NCBI RefSeq assembly: GCF_963924675.1
Contig: NC_089220.1
Location: 88,973,168 to 89,037,167 of the forward strand
Reading direction: 5' to 3'
Length of the DNA: 64,000 nucleotides
Source: Phocoena phocoena
Lineage: Eukaryota > Chordata > Mammalia > Artiodactyla > Phocoenidae
The notes below the pieces were generated by a model. That model searched no databases and had not been told where the DNA came from. It saw only the letters and a program-made list of their open reading frames with translations. How positions within the stretch are numbered: the first letter of the stretch is position 1; each line of letters begins with the position of its first letter. Positions 17,088-29,100 of the stretch are shown one piece after another. Position numbers and translations under genes: made by a program.

Positions 17088-17374
17088 AGGACAGAAAAGA
17101 AAGGAAACTGCAGTTTTCCCCTTTTCTTTCCTTTGGACTTTCCTTTTGTCCAAGGTCACCCGTGGGGCCACCTGCAAGTGTCTATGAATATGTCATCCTA
17201 CACCCCCGGAACTCTGACCTGCGCTTCTCTCGGACTGCTATTTCCTTTGGTTTCTTAAAAATGTCATCCCAGTGTTATCTACATGTTAAATGATTTGCTG
17301 GTGCTGTGACATTTGATCTTCCCTGCTGAGAGAAAACCTGTGTAGATTCACAAGTGGTTAAGTCATTAATATAG

Positions 17375-17520
17375 CTAGCACATATTGAGCACTGACTGTA
17401 TACCAGGCATTCTGCTAAGTGTTTTATCTATAACAATCCATCAAGGTAGGCTTTGTTACTGTCTTCATTTTATAAAGGTTGTGCCTGAGGCAGCTCATAA
17501 TTGGCCAAAATCAGACTGAA
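17375..17520 (-). mobile_element. MIR SINE
   Basis: Decayed MIR copy. CACATATTGAGCACTGACTG, CCAGGCATTCTGCTAAG and a CATTTTATAAAGG...GCCTGAGGCAGC end correspond to the reverse complement of MIR. Confidence 0.8.
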
Positions 17521-17825
17521 ATATAGGAAGCCTGAGCCTACAGCTGTGTCTTCAGCACTACATCCGTGCCCTTCCCTACAAGACTCCCACAGCTTCCTCT
17601 CCTGAGCTTCAGTTTGCCCCAACTGTCCAGCACTTTCCTCCCCACACCCCTCAGGACCTTCTGGCTCCAGTCCTGGCCCTGTTTGCCGCATTCTTTTTAT
17701 TTTTCCTGTAACATATTCACACGTGGTTATTTTTCTTGGCTTCAGTTTCTATTATTCTAAGTCAATATCTCAGTCAAGTACAGCACACTGCAGTATTTTA
17801 AAAAGTGCTTCCGTAGCCATCATAT

Positions 17826-17955
17826 CAATTTTTCCATCTGTAAACCTGGGCTAGGATAGTGTCTATCTCCTGTGGGTATTAAGAGAATTAAAAGGTGAAA
17901 TATATGTGACATTCAGCAGTGTCTGGCACAATATGAGTGCTAATTATTTTTGTTA
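17826..17955 (+). mobile_element. MIR SINE
   Basis: Old MIR fragment. CCATCTGTAAACCTGGG is followed by GAGAATTAAAAGG and GTGTCTGGCACAATATGAGT, in the order expected for the sense strand. Confidence 0.75.
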
Positions 17956-18507
17956 CTTGCTTACTAAAATAGTCTAGAGGTATAATTATGCTTACTTTGT
18001 GGATGTGAACAATGGAGACTTGGTGTCTAAATAACCCGGCATAAGGAAATAACACGAGTTGCTGGCAGAGCTGGTGGAGCCTGTGCCTTAGAAGTCATCT
18101 CCCCGCCCAGCTGCCCTGCAGAGGCACTTCCTGCAGACCTTCATCCACTTCTCACATTGTTGGGTATCCCATTGCCTTTATGTTTATGGTTTGGGGTCAC
18201 TTTACATTTTCAGTTAATTTGAGGAGAAGAGATAATTTGTATTCCATTTCAGATGATCAAATTCTCAGGTTCATTTTAAGATTACTCAGGGGCTGTCAGA
18301 CTTGGGAGTGGGAAAGCAGAGAGGGGAGAGATGAAGGCTCACTTCTAGTGTTCCTGGTGTGGTGTGTCAGTGTCAGAGAACATCGGAAGAGGGCAACAAA
18401 GAGCCTAAATCAGGGGACGGTTAAGGATGTTCACTTCGTTGTGCGGTTCACTTGGATGATAGCGGAAGCCTGACACTTGGGATGGGGGAACCCTGATGTA
18501 TAGGAAG
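17956..18507. other. Unique sequence, no gene seen
   Basis: No recognisable coding region or repeat. A 97-codon open frame at 18180-18473 has no protein similarity I can recall and no supporting signals. Confidence 0.45.
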
Positions 18508-18963
18508 TGTAAGGCCAACTGGCCCAAGGCAGGGGAACGCAATCAGACCCACAGGTTGCATCAGACCAAAACTTTCCAGACCACCCAGTTCCAGAAACTG
18601 ACCTGGAGACTTTCCGGACTACCTAGTTCCAGGAACTGACCTGGGGACTTTCCACCCGGCCCAGCCTTCCCGCCTTTCGAGGGGTGGGACTAACGGTCCC
18701 AAGACTGATGCGACCAGCACCAGATACTGCCACGATACCCGAACAGACCACCAAATAAGGAATACCCTGCGCCCTCCCGGATTCGCCACACCCCTTTCCC
18801 CTCTTCCCCTATAAATTCTGCCCAAACCCTCGCCCAGGCACGACTTCTCTGGCCCCTTTCTCTCGGACCAATGAACCTCGCCCCAGAGCGTTCCCAAATA
18901 AAGCTTGTTTAAGCTCTCCTCCGTTTCTTGGTGCCGTTCCTTACTGGAAGTAAGATTGTAACA
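18508..18963 (+). mobile_element. Solo endogenous retrovirus LTR
   Basis: A block of about 456 bp begins TGT and ends ACA. It contains, in LTR order, a repeat-bearing U3, a TATA box (TATAAA, 18810-18815), a C-rich initiator area, and a poly(A) signal (AATAAA, 18897-18902) followed by the GT-rich R/U5 region. No internal retroviral genes lie on either side, so it is probably a solo LTR left by recombination. Flanking bases (GAAG / GAAA) are at most an imperfect 4-bp duplication. It is unusually C-rich for this window. I take it as class I (ERV1-like) by style only; the family is not identified. Confidence 0.7.
18571..18646 (+). repeat. 38-bp tandem repeat in LTR U3 with an NF-kB-like site
   Basis: Two 38-bp copies (18571-18608, 18609-18646) each begin ACTTTCC, and a partial third copy starts at 18647. 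The right-hand junction creates GGGACTTTCC at 18644-18653, a canonical NF-kB sequence; the middle junction has GAGACTTTCC. Tandem enhancer repeats in U3 are typical of gammaretrovirus-like LTRs. Regulatory activity is inferred. Confidence 0.75.
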
Positions 18964-19363
18964 GAAAGCTGGAAGGTATATCAGCTCAATGTAACCATCA
19001 CAGAGCTCGGGTCTTCCCAGAGTTGGGCAGCTTAGCCAAGACCAGATTTATCCACGTAGAGAGAAAGTAGACACCCTATTCCAGGGTCAAGGACATATTA
19101 TGATGGACAAGAATTACAGGGGAAGAGCATCACGGAGCTGAGAGGAACAGAGCAAATTAAGTGCACAGCTTCCCTTCCCTCTGGAAGTGTACACTGGGCA
19201 AAAGTTGTAACTGAATTTAAATGATGCTTGTTTCTAGAAGGGGTTTAGAATAAGGAGGGTTTTACCCTAGGAGAGCCTTTGTTTTCACCTTAAAAATAAA
19301 TGGTAACATTTCCATGTAAGGAAGAAAAAGCAATATTGCTTTGTATAAGATTCTCTAAGGCTT
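18964..19363. other. Unique sequence, no gene seen
   Basis: Spacer between the LTR and a SINE. No recognisable repeat or coding content. Confidence 0.45.
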
Positions 19364-19377
19364 AGGGTTGTTTTTTG

Positions 19378-19586
19378 TATTTTTTTTTTTGTGTGTGGTA
19401 CGCGGGCCTCTCACTGTTGTGGCCTCTCCCGTTGCGGAGCACAGGCTCCGGACGTGCAGGCTCAGTGGCCATGGCTCACAGGCCCAGTCGCTCTGCGGCA
19501 TGTGGGATCTTCCTGGACCAGGGCACAAACCCGCGTCCCCCGAATCGGCAGGTGGACTCTCAACCACTGCGCCACCAGGGAAGCCC
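19378..19586 (-). mobile_element. CHR-type SINE, short form
   Basis: The reverse complement of the family: poly(T) at the left, then TACGCGGGCCTCTCACTG and, at the right, GCCACCAGGGAAGCCC. A near-perfect duplication AGGG(T/A)TGTTTTTT flanks it at 19364-19377 and 19587-19600. Confidence 0.95.
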
Positions 19587-20093
19587 AGGGATGTTTTTTT
19601 AAAGATGAAGAAAAGCAAATTACCTTCTTATTTACATTTACGCTGTCACCATACACCAAGTAGTAGCTTAAATGTAAGAGGAACTCTAATAATAGAGTAA
19701 AAATCCAATGCAATGCTGATTAAAAATGCAAATTTGAATTTGCCAGTGATCTTCTAGCTAAGCAGAGTAAATACAGGGAAGGAGAAAAGGTAGACTGAGG
19801 TTGGTCAGATAATTGAAATGATTGTGTGTGCTGAAGGAGGTAAGAAACGTGGAGTCTGGCTTCTGAAGAGTAAAGGGAGACTGAATAAGCCCTGGTAAAT
19901 CAGGGGGGGAAATCAAGTCCCCCAGAATGATGCTTAGCAGGGTTTAGATTTTATGTCCATGGACTGAGCCAGTGATGCTTGGAGGAAATCCAATCAGCAA
20001 ATTCCAACTGAACATCCACTATGTGCAAGGCAGCCTGCTATGCATTCCCAGTATAATAAAGAAGTGTAAAGATGAGATAACCTGGGCTTCCCT

Positions 20094-20270
20094 GGTGGCA
20101 CAGTGGTTGCAAGTCCGCCTGCTGATGCAGGGGACACGGGTTTGTGCCCCGGTCTGGGAAGATCCCACATGCCGCGGAGCGGCTAGGCCCGTGAGCCATG
20201 GCCGCTGAGCCCGCGCGTCCGGAGGCTGTGCTCTGCAGCGGGAGAGGCCACAGCAGTGAGAGGCTTGCGT

Positions 20271-20307
<37 letters not shown>
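20094..20307 (+). mobile_element. CHR-type SINE, short form
   Basis: It starts GGGCTTCCCTGGTGGCACAG and ends in a run of about 30 A. The exact duplication GAGATAACCT flanks it at 20084-20093 and 20308-20317. The long pure A tail and clean duplication suggest a fairly recent insertion. Confidence 0.96.
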
Positions 20308-20310
<3 letters not shown>

Positions 20311-20317
20311 ATAACCT

Positions 20318-21264
20318 TGCAATATAACAGCTAAACATACAAAATGTTAAGTAAGATAGAGAACGTACGCACCTTAAAGAAAAGAAAATTAGAGCATGTT
20401 AAATGCAAAATAATGGTACATGATAGCAGCACTAGGGGACTTTGAGCAAGAGGTGGGGTGGTCAGGAAAGTCTTTTGGGAAAGTGTGATGATTATATTAC
20501 GTGAGATAGAAAGGAAAGATGGGAAAGATCATGGCTGAGGTGAGAGACAATCGCTTTTATGGAATCAGAACATTACGGGGACAACATTAGTGGTGACGAT
20601 AGTTCACAGAGCCCCGTTGTGTTGCTCGTTAGTTTAACTCCACTTGTCTCTCTCACCCCAACCTTTCACCATCTGAGTCTGCCCACAGAGCAGGGCACAC
20701 TGGCTGAGGGGAGAGGCGTGCTACTTGTACAGCATGAAGCTGGAGAGGTCTGAGACCGAGTTGGTCTGAGACTGCACTGCTGAGATGGAGGGGCAGCCCC
20801 AAAAGGGACATTTATCCTCCTTGTGGGTCACATAATGTGGTGGAAGGTTGAGCAAGTACAGAGATACAGGGTCAGGCTTGAGAACAAGGTCCAGTTGGAA
20901 GGTTCAGGAACTAGTCTGGAAACTGAAGGTATATACTTCTACATGGACTCTGCTGGGGACAGCTCCTTAAAAGAGATTCAATAATTCTCTACAAATTACA
21001 AATATCTCATTTAATATTTTCCACAGTAAGACCCTGATTTTAGTCCACAACTCTCTTACACTTTACAGTCTAACCAAGGCACTTTTAATATTCACTGAAA
21101 TCACCAGGGAAGGAAGTATAAGTAATCACAACCACCTTCAGAGATTCTTATTTAGTTGGATTGCAGTGGCACCCAGACAACAATATGTCTTGATATCCTT
21201 CCAGCTAGGATTGGGAGCCACAGGTATAGCCAAACTGGGGTTGTCTTTCTTCTTTAAATATACC
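20318..21264. other. Unique sequence, no gene seen
   Basis: Mixed-composition DNA. Open frames are short and unsupported, and I see no repeat I can name. Confidence 0.45.
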
Positions 21265-21276
21265 CCAAAGTTTCCC

Positions 21277-24064
21277 ACCCCCATTTTTTTTTCCTCTTCA
21301 ACTAACTTTATTTTTTTTTAACATTTTTATTGGAGCATAATTGCTTTTACAACGGTGTGTTAGTTTCTGCAGTATAAGAAAGTGAATCAGCTATACATAA
21401 ACATATACCCCCATATCTCGTCCCTCTTGTATCTTCCTCCCAACCTCCCTATCCCACCCCTCTAGGTGGACACAAAGCACTGAGCTGATCTCCCTGTGCT
21501 ATGCGGCTGCTTCCCACTAGCTATTTTACATTTGGTAGGGTATATATGTCCATGCCACTCTCTCACTTCATCCCAGCTTACCCTTCCCCTCCCCATGTCC
21601 TCAAGTCCATTCTCTATGTCTATCTGAATCCCTAGGTTCTTCAGAACCATTTTTTTTTCGATTCCATATATATGTATTAGCATATGGTATTTGATTTTTT
21701 TCTTTCTGACTTACTTCACTCTGTATGACAGTCTCTAGGTCCATCCACCTCACTACAAATAACTCAATTTTGTTCTCTTTATGGCTGAGTAATATTCCAT
21801 TGTATATAAGTGCCACATCTGCTTTATGCATTCATGTGTTGATGGACATGTAGGTTGCTTCCATGTCCTGGCTATTGTAATTAGAGCTGCAATGAACATT
21901 TTGGTACATGAATCTTTTTGAATTATGGTTTTCTCCAGGTATATGCCCAGTAGCGGGATTGCTGGGTCGTACGGTAGTTCTATTTTTAGTTTTCTAAGGA
22001 ACCTCCATACTGTTCTCCATAGTGGCTGTATTAATTTACATTCCCACCAACAGTGCAAGAGGGTTCCCTTTCCTCTACACCCTCTCCAGCATTTACGGTT
22101 TGTAGATTTTTTGATGACGGCCATTCTGACTGGTGTGAGGTGATACCTCATTGTAGTTTTTATTTGCATTTCTCTAATGATTAGTGATGTTGAGCATTCT
22201 TTCATGTGTTTGTTGGCAATCTGTATATCTTCTCTGGAGAAATGACTATTTAGTTCTTCTGCCCATTTTTGGATTGGGTTGTCAGTTTTTTAGATATTGA
22301 GCTGCAGGTGCTGCCTGTATACTTTGGAGATTAATCATTTGTCAGTTGCTTCATTTGCAAATATTTTCTCCCATTCTGAGGGCTGTCTTTTCATCTTCTT
22401 TATGGTTTCCTTTGCTGTGCAAAAGCTTTTAAGTTTCATTATGTCCCACTTGTTTATTTTTGTTTTTATTTCCATTTCTCTAGGAGGTGTCTCAAAAAGG
22501 ATCTTGCTGTGATGTATGTCATAGAGTGTTTTGCCTATGTGTTCCTCTAAGAGTTTTATAGTGTCTGGCCTTACATTTAGGTCTTTAATCCATTTTGAGT
22601 TTATTTTTGTGTATGGTGTTAAAGAATGTCCTAATTTCATTCTTTTCCATGTAGCTGTCCAGTTTTCCCAGCGCCACTAATTGAAGAGGCTGTCTTTTCT
22701 CCATTGTATATTCTTGCCTCCTTTATCAAAGATAAGGTGACCATATGTGTGAGGGTTTATCTCTGGGATTTCTATCCTGTTCCATTGATCTATATTTCTG
22801 TTTTTGTGCCAGTACCATACTGTCTTGATTACTGAAGCTTTGTAGTATAGTCTGAAGTCAGGGAGCCTGATTCCTCCAGCTCTGTTTTTCTTTCTCAAGA
22901 TTGCTTTGGCTATTCAGGGTCTTTTGTGTTTCCATAAAATTGCGAAATTTTTTGTTCTAGTTCTGTGAAAAATGCCAGTGGTAGTTTGATAGGGATTTCA
23001 TTGAATCTGTAGATTGCTTTGGGTAGTATAGTCATTTTCACAGTGTTGATTCTCCCAATCCAAGAACATGGTATATCTCTCCATCTGTTTGTATCATCTT
23101 TTTTATTTTGCGGTATGCGGGCCTCTCACTGCTGTGGCCTCTCCCGTTGCGGAACACAGGTTCCGGACGTGCAGGCTCAGCAACCATGGCTCACGGGCCT
23201 AGCCGCTCCACGGCATGTGGGATCTTCCCGGACCGGGGCACGAACCCGTGTCCCCTGCATCGGCAGGCGGACTCTCAACCACTGCACCACCAGGGAAGCC
23301 CCTGTAACATCTTTAATTTCTTTCATCAGTGTCTTATAGTTTTCTGCATACAGGTCTTTTGTCTCCTTACGGAGGTTTATTCCTAGGTATTTTATTCTTT
23401 TTGTTGCAATGGTAAATGGGTGTGTTTCCTTAATTTCTCTTTCAGATTTTTCATCATTAGTGCATAGGAATGCAAGAGATTTCTGTGCATTAATTTTATA
23501 TCCTGCTACTTTACCAAATTCATTGATTAGCTCTAGTAGTTTTCTGGTAGCATCTTTAGGATACTGTATGTATAGTATCATGTCATCTGCAAACAGTGAC
23601 AGCTTTATTTCTTCTTTTCCAATTTGGATTCCCTTTATTTCTTTTTCTTCTCTGATTGCTGTGGCTAAAACTTCCAAAACTATGTTGAATAGTAGTGGAG
23701 AGAGTGGGCAGCCTTATCTTGTTCCTGATCTTAGTGGAAATGCTTTCAGTTTTTCACCATTGACAATGATGTTGGCTGTGGGTTTGTCATATATGGTCTT
23801 TATTATGTTGAGGTAAGTTCCCTCTTTGCCTACTTTCTGCAGGGTTTTTATCATAAATGGGTGTTGAATTTTGACGAAAGCTTTTTCTGCATCTATTGAG
23901 ATGATCATATGGTTTTTCTTCTTCAATTTGTTAATATGATGTATCACGTTGATTGATTTGCGTATATTGAAGAATCCTTGCATTCCTGGGATAAACCCCA
24001 TTTGATCATGGTGTATGATTCTTTTAATGTGCTGTTGGATTCTGTTTGCTAGTATTTGTGGAGG
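21277..24064 (-). mobile_element. 5'-truncated L1, minus strand, with a nested SINE
   Basis: The 3' end is at the left (poly(T)/A-rich tail near 21290-21320), with AATTGCTTTTACAACGGTG, a typical L1 3' end. A minus-strand quadruplex motif lies at 21439-21460. ORF2 runs rightwards through the C-terminal region, the FADD-bearing stretch ([15 protein letters not shown], near 23590) and the RT palm ([12 protein letters not shown]) to the truncation near 24060. The sequence CAAAGTTTCCC at about 21266-21276 and 24065-24075 may be the target-site duplication. A SINE interrupts ORF2 at 23101-23302. Several frameshifts are present. Confidence 0.93.
23101..23302 (-). mobile_element. CHR-type SINE inserted into the L1
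   Basis: Short-form SINE in reverse orientation, with GCGGTATGCGGGCCTC at the left and CACCACCAGGGAAGCCC at the right. Its duplication is TGTATCATCTT (23090-23100) and TGTAACATCTT (23303-23313), derived from L1 sequence, so the SINE came after the L1. Confidence 0.94.
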
Positions 24065-24075
24065 CAAAGTTTCCC

Positions 24076-25069
24076 CCTTCTATGCTTCTTGTTCTTTTGA
24101 TTTTCATTGTTAGCAATGAATATTAGGGATGTTCTCTTTCCATATCTCTGTTGAAATCCTTATTTAAAAAAATACTGATAAAGGTAGTAGATGTCCAGTT
24201 CATCTTACTAGTTTGATCCACTTTCTAGGGCTCTTAGATCATTCAGGGTCTGTGTGTAACGCTGTGGAATTATTTTTTGGTGCTCAACTGATGTCAGCAT
24301 AGTGCCATAGGAGACCAGGAGAGGGCAGCAGAGAGCTGAGAAGCCCTCTGATAGAGGACGGAGGAAGCAGGAGGAGCGGAAGAACCTGTAGCAGGTGGAG
24401 GAGGAAATATTGGATCCTTCATGAAGCACAGGGTATGCCAGTGTCTGCGCTGCTTAAATCAACCAAAGCCAGAGTCATTACTCAGACGAGAAACTGGAAT
24501 CAATAGGCGATGCCATAGGGAGTAGCAATTTTAAAACAGGAAGAGATGAAAATAGGCTCTGAGATATTGCGGGGAGCCTGCAAAGCAGAGCCAGCTTGTA
24601 GGGTGATGGTGCACTCATGACTGCTTGTGAGAGCCATGACCCTAGTGAGTCTAGGCCTAGATATAAACCCAAATCAAGAGAAACATGCTTTATCTAAGAG
24701 CTGAGTAAGTCTTAACTTAGGGATGCATGTGAACAGGATACAGCAGAACATTTTAGGTAAGATTCCAGGGAACTGGAGAAGTCCTGACTTTTAGGAAGGT
24801 CAGAAGAGATTCCTGCAAGGTTAGTGCCTACTCCACAAGGAAAGACTCTTTAGAAGGCCAGGACGGGGCCAAGGGGTGTTATGCATATGGAGGGCATACA
24901 GGAAGTACCAAAGGCATAGGCCAGGACCAGGAGCTTGTGCTAGGGCACCCCATCTAGAGAAGGTATTTCAAAACAAATTCTGCAAGGTTTTGAAAATTCC
25001 ACAAGACTTTGTTATTGATAGTGCCAGTTTGAATCTACCTTAGGCCCAAACTTCCAGAATGTGGTTTAG
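24076..25069. other. Unique sequence, no gene seen
   Basis: No gene or repeat recognised, apart from the possible CTCF site listed separately. Confidence 0.45.
24315..24330 (+). promoter_or_regulatory. Possible CTCF-binding site
   Basis: CCAGGAGAGGGCAGCA matches the CTCF core (CCASYAGRKGGCRSY) except at one position, where G replaces a pyrimidine. It lies in unique DNA outside any repeat. A single motif match is weak evidence of binding. Confidence 0.35.
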
Positions 25070-25250
25070 CACCTCACTACTTAAAGTGTGGTCTGCAGAC
25101 CAGCAACACTTGCATCACTTGGGAGCTTATTAGAATTTTGAATTTTGGGTCCTACCTCAGACCTACTGAATCAGAATTTGTATTTTAACAAGCTCCCCAG
25201 GTGATTCCTATGCATATTATGCATATTAAAGTTTGAGAAATACCAGTCTA
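25070..25250 (+). mobile_element. MER5A-like hAT DNA transposon relic
   Basis: The sequence follows the MER5A order: AAGTGTGGTCTGCAGACCAG, CATCACTTGGGAGCTTATTAG, CAGACCTACTGAATCAGAAT, TTTTAACAAGCTCCCCAGG, then AGTTTGAGAAATACC. This non-autonomous Charlie-group relic is old and inactive. Confidence 0.85.
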
Positions 25251-25690
25251 GCAGCCAGTCCAGGCAGGGCTGGGTGGCACCGATGCCTATAGAAGATTTA
25301 AGAGCATCGGTAATGAGGAAGTGAGGGAGAACAGCTGCATCTGAATGAAAGTAGGTGCACCTCTTACCAATATGTAAACTTGGTACTTTCTTTTGGCTTA
25401 TTTTTATTAAGCCCTATTAGATTCCTTATAGTTACATGCAAAATCAACCAACCAATGTCTATTTCAGAGGCCCCATAGTGAGGAAAACCATATCCTTTTG
25501 CAGTCTGAATGGTGGTGGGAATCAAAGTGGAAGGTGCTACCTGAGGTGAACAGGGTTTCTTAGAAGGTTTCTGCTATGTGTGGTCCAGGGTCTGCATATC
25601 CAGAAACTAGATTTTTGGGTTTTATTTTTTAGGCTAGCTAAAAGCAATTAGATTATAAGACCAGGGACCATTAGTACTAACATTACAAGG
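25251..25690. other. Unique sequence, no gene seen
   Basis: Spacer between the MER5A relic and an LTR. Nothing recognised. Confidence 0.45.
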
Positions 25691-25692
25691 TG

Positions 25693-26181
25693 GTGTATAT
25701 TAGTTTCTTATTGCTGCTGTAACAAACTACCACAAATGTAGTGGCTTAAAACAACACAAATGTATTCTCTTACAGTTCTAGAAGCCCTAAGTCAGTTTCA
25801 CTGGGTCAAAGTCAAGGTTTAATCAAGACTGGTCCTGTCTGGAGGATCCAGGGGGAGAATCCATTCACTGATGCTGATGCTGGCATTCATGGTCCTCTAG
25901 GGCTCATGGTCCTTTTCCTCTGTCTTCAAAGCCAGCAGCATAGCGTCTTGTTTCTGTCATCACGTTGCCTTATTCTTTTGTGTCAAATCTCTCCCCATTT
26001 CCCTCTTGTAACTACATTTGTAATTACCTTTAGGTTCCACCTGGATAATGAAGGATAATATCCCCATCTCTATCCTTAGCTTTATCACATCTTCAAGCTA
26101 CTTCTTCCATATAAGGTAACATTCATAGGTTCCGGGGATCAGGGCCTGGATATCCTTGGGGGCCATAATTCAGCCTACCAC
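25693..26181 (-). mobile_element. MLT1-like (ERVL-MaLR) solo LTR
   Basis: Read on the minus strand, it starts TGTGGTAGGCTGAATTATGG with GGAACCTATGAATGTTACCT. It ends with AATACATTTGTGTTGTTTTA, TTTGTTACAGCAGCAATAAG and an AATATACA terminus. This layout is that of the MLT1-type MaLR LTRs. Divergence is high, in keeping with a pre-placental or early placental insertion. No internal part is next to it. Confidence 0.72.
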
Positions 26182-29100
26182 AGGGTTTAAATCAGAATGC
26201 TAATTAATTAACAGATAACATAAAATACGCTTTTCCATTGATTAGAGCAACCTACCCTGTTTCTTGGTATTGGGAAGTCACATAAATGTCATAAGAACTG
26301 GACACTGGAAAAATAGAGAATGAGTGCCCAAGGAAGTGGCTATTTTGTGTAAGCCAGAGAGAGCCTTGAGAAAGCACCCTGACCCACAGCAGTCCCTCAT
26401 GACTGCATTGCTCCCGTGAACCAGAGCTTCCCTCCTCCACTCTGGCCTAGTTCATAGTGTCATAATTGCTCTCACGCTTCCTTGTCCTGCACTGCTCCCC
26501 TCCTTCAGTTGGCAAATGCTTTCTTTGGACGCATAATATTATAGTTGAAGTCCCAGGTTTGGGGGTTCATGAACCCTCCTAGGTACCTAAGGGTACCCTC
26601 CTAGCTGGTCCAGGAAAGAGCAGCTCAGACAGAAAACCAGGCCATTCAGGTAAAATGCTGCTGGCATAACCTTAGGAGATTTTGGAGCTTGAAGGCAACT
26701 TAAAAATTATCTAGTCCAACCCCTCATTTACTGATGGGGAAAAAAGTCTCAGAGAGGCAGCTGCGTGTTCAGGGCCACACTTTGATTTATTATGTAGTCA
26801 ATGCAAATTCATAAAGCAGCTGCCACATACAAGGGTTACAAAGAAATGGAATGTGAAAGAAGGAAATAAATGATGGTGACAATGGATCTAACTGGCAGAA
26901 GGCCCCAACATGTGCACCAGAAACCAGGCTTTGAGCATTTCTGAGTTCAGACTCTAACGCTCTGTATGGGCAAGTTGGAAAACCTGATGCTATTACTCCA
27001 TCATTGATAAAATAGAAAGAGTAGTATTTATTTCCAGGTACATATCAAAAAAATAAAATCTGGTTCTCGCTTTTTCAAACTAGAGCATAAGTGTGTTTAC
27101 CTCCCCAGAGGCAAGCTCTCTCATGCTTAGGTAGCAACCCGTTGCCAGCCCGGCCCTCTGGGAAGCAGCAGAGTAGCAATATGACAGTCCCCTCCACTCC
27201 CATGGGCATCCTGCAGGGACACATATTGGAGATGATGGATGTGACTGCCACAGCAATGTGGATGAGGATGGAGGAAGCTCTTTTTTCCTCACATGGAGCA
27301 CCAATATGCCTGAGCTTGAAGGAGAACTGACTGCTCCCAAGAGGTTTGGAGCTGAACAAATGATGCCATTGATTCTCTCCATATGCACCCATACATATCT
27401 TTTACTATATGCCTGCCAGCCCAGTGTTCGTTATTATATGTCAAACATGTTCAAATTCTTTTTTGCAGCTCTCAGAATAATATGCTGAGCAGAATATGAT
27501 CATGGTGGCAAAAAGCTGTGAAATTCTGAGTCATCTTTCTCGTGTTAATTAAAGTCATAATCCAGTGATCTTAGGTTTAAATAAGGAATATACATACATT
27601 TCAAAATACCTCAGCTAGAAAGAGACTACTTAGGATTTATTTTCCTTAGGAACTCAAAGGAGATTAAAGTCTTTTCACAGGAACAACAAAGACATCTAGG
27701 TAGCCTAACAAAATCCACAACCAAATATGAAAATGAAAGTTATGCACCCTTGTCTCGGGGTTGACAATGCAGGCTTTCCATTTACTTTGGGGGATACTGT
27801 TGGCTAGCTAGTCTGCTCTCTAGTATGATTGAAAGACCCGCTCTCTCAATAATTTCAAAACTGGCTAACGGGTCTCATCAGCACAGAGGTCAAAAACAAT
27901 GACTTGATGGCTCAGGAGGTCTGCAGACATTGGCTCAGCTTCTCAGAGGTGCTGGGACAGGATGGTTCCCAGTAGTCCCTTGATCCTCATATGACTGCCC
28001 TGCACACGGTCCCTCCAATCCAGTCATCTGCTCACCATCCCATCCCACCCATGACTTGTCCCAATTCATGTCTGCCCCACTCCCGAGTGACCGAGTCTCC
28101 CAAGGGGTGGGTAACTCAGACCTATTCTCTCCTCAGTCTATCATCTTGTCATAAACTCTATGCCTGGCTCCCCTCAGGTCTTCTGCTTTCATTCTAACTG
28201 CATGTTTTATAGGTCAAGCAGACTAAAGTTTGCTAGTTGACCGTGTCTTTCCCTTCCTGCTGTAAGAACCCCAATTCTAATGGAGGCTATGTGGATTTCT
28301 CTAATTAAGGGAAGGCTGAAAAATAAGAAAGCACAGGAAAGGAAAGCTCAAATTATTATCTATCTACATAAAGGCCAAGAAAAAAGAAGGCCAGATATCA
28401 AAGTATTAACAGTAGTTTTGCTGAGTTGTTTTTTCTATTGTTCAAGCTTATTTTTATCACAGTGAATCAGAAAGAAAATGATACATGTTGTCAGTCAGAA
28501 TAATTGTGCTTCTCTTTGTAACTATAAGGTAGAGTGCAGAAAGGCAAACCACAGGGACCTCTTTGGTCATTGCAATGGGCCAGGATCAGGTTAGGTAAGT
28601 AAAGGAAAGACATTGCTCATATGCCTTTTTGAACTAAGCATAAGATCAACTAAATTTGACTTGGTAAATAAGATGCCCCAAGGTCAACCCTACTTAGGCT
28701 TACTTTATATTACTTCACATAGGCATGGCTAAATGGGTCCTCCATCACCCTCCAGACTAATTACATTTGATTAAAGGGCTTCCTTAAAAGCTCTTCTTTC
28801 ACATTGAATTAAAAATGACTACTAACCTTCATTGACGGATGCCAGGGGCATCACCTATGAATTGATTAGGTAGTGCTGCATTATGCCTTTGGGATACTAG
28901 TTCTATTGGGCCCCTGGAACCCTGACTCCATAAATCAATGTATGGGATGGTAATTACAATATTCTGTTGCTATTTCTGTGCTACAGTCCATCTGTGTGAT
29001 GTAGTCACCATTATCTAATTCCAAATGGGCATATTCTCTGCTTATCCAGTTTTTCTTTACATTTCTTAAAGGTATCTTGCTGATAGCTCTTTGCTCAACC

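Noticed and set aside
16970..17293. A 107-codon frame containing a Cys-Val repeat
   Set aside because: The repeat is the (GT)n microsatellite. The frame has no other support.
19368..19700. Recurrent Arg/Gly/Pro-rich open frames of 60-110 codons, also at 20-355, 23019-23386, 55795-56112, 57402-57771 and 57878-58280
   Set aside because: All are sense or antisense translations of CHR SINE copies. The same peptide style recurs at each copy, so this is not a protein family.
27075..27488. Overlapping open frames on both strands as a possible gene
   Set aside because: No recognisable domain, no splice or poly(A) context, and simultaneous openness in several frames points to chance.
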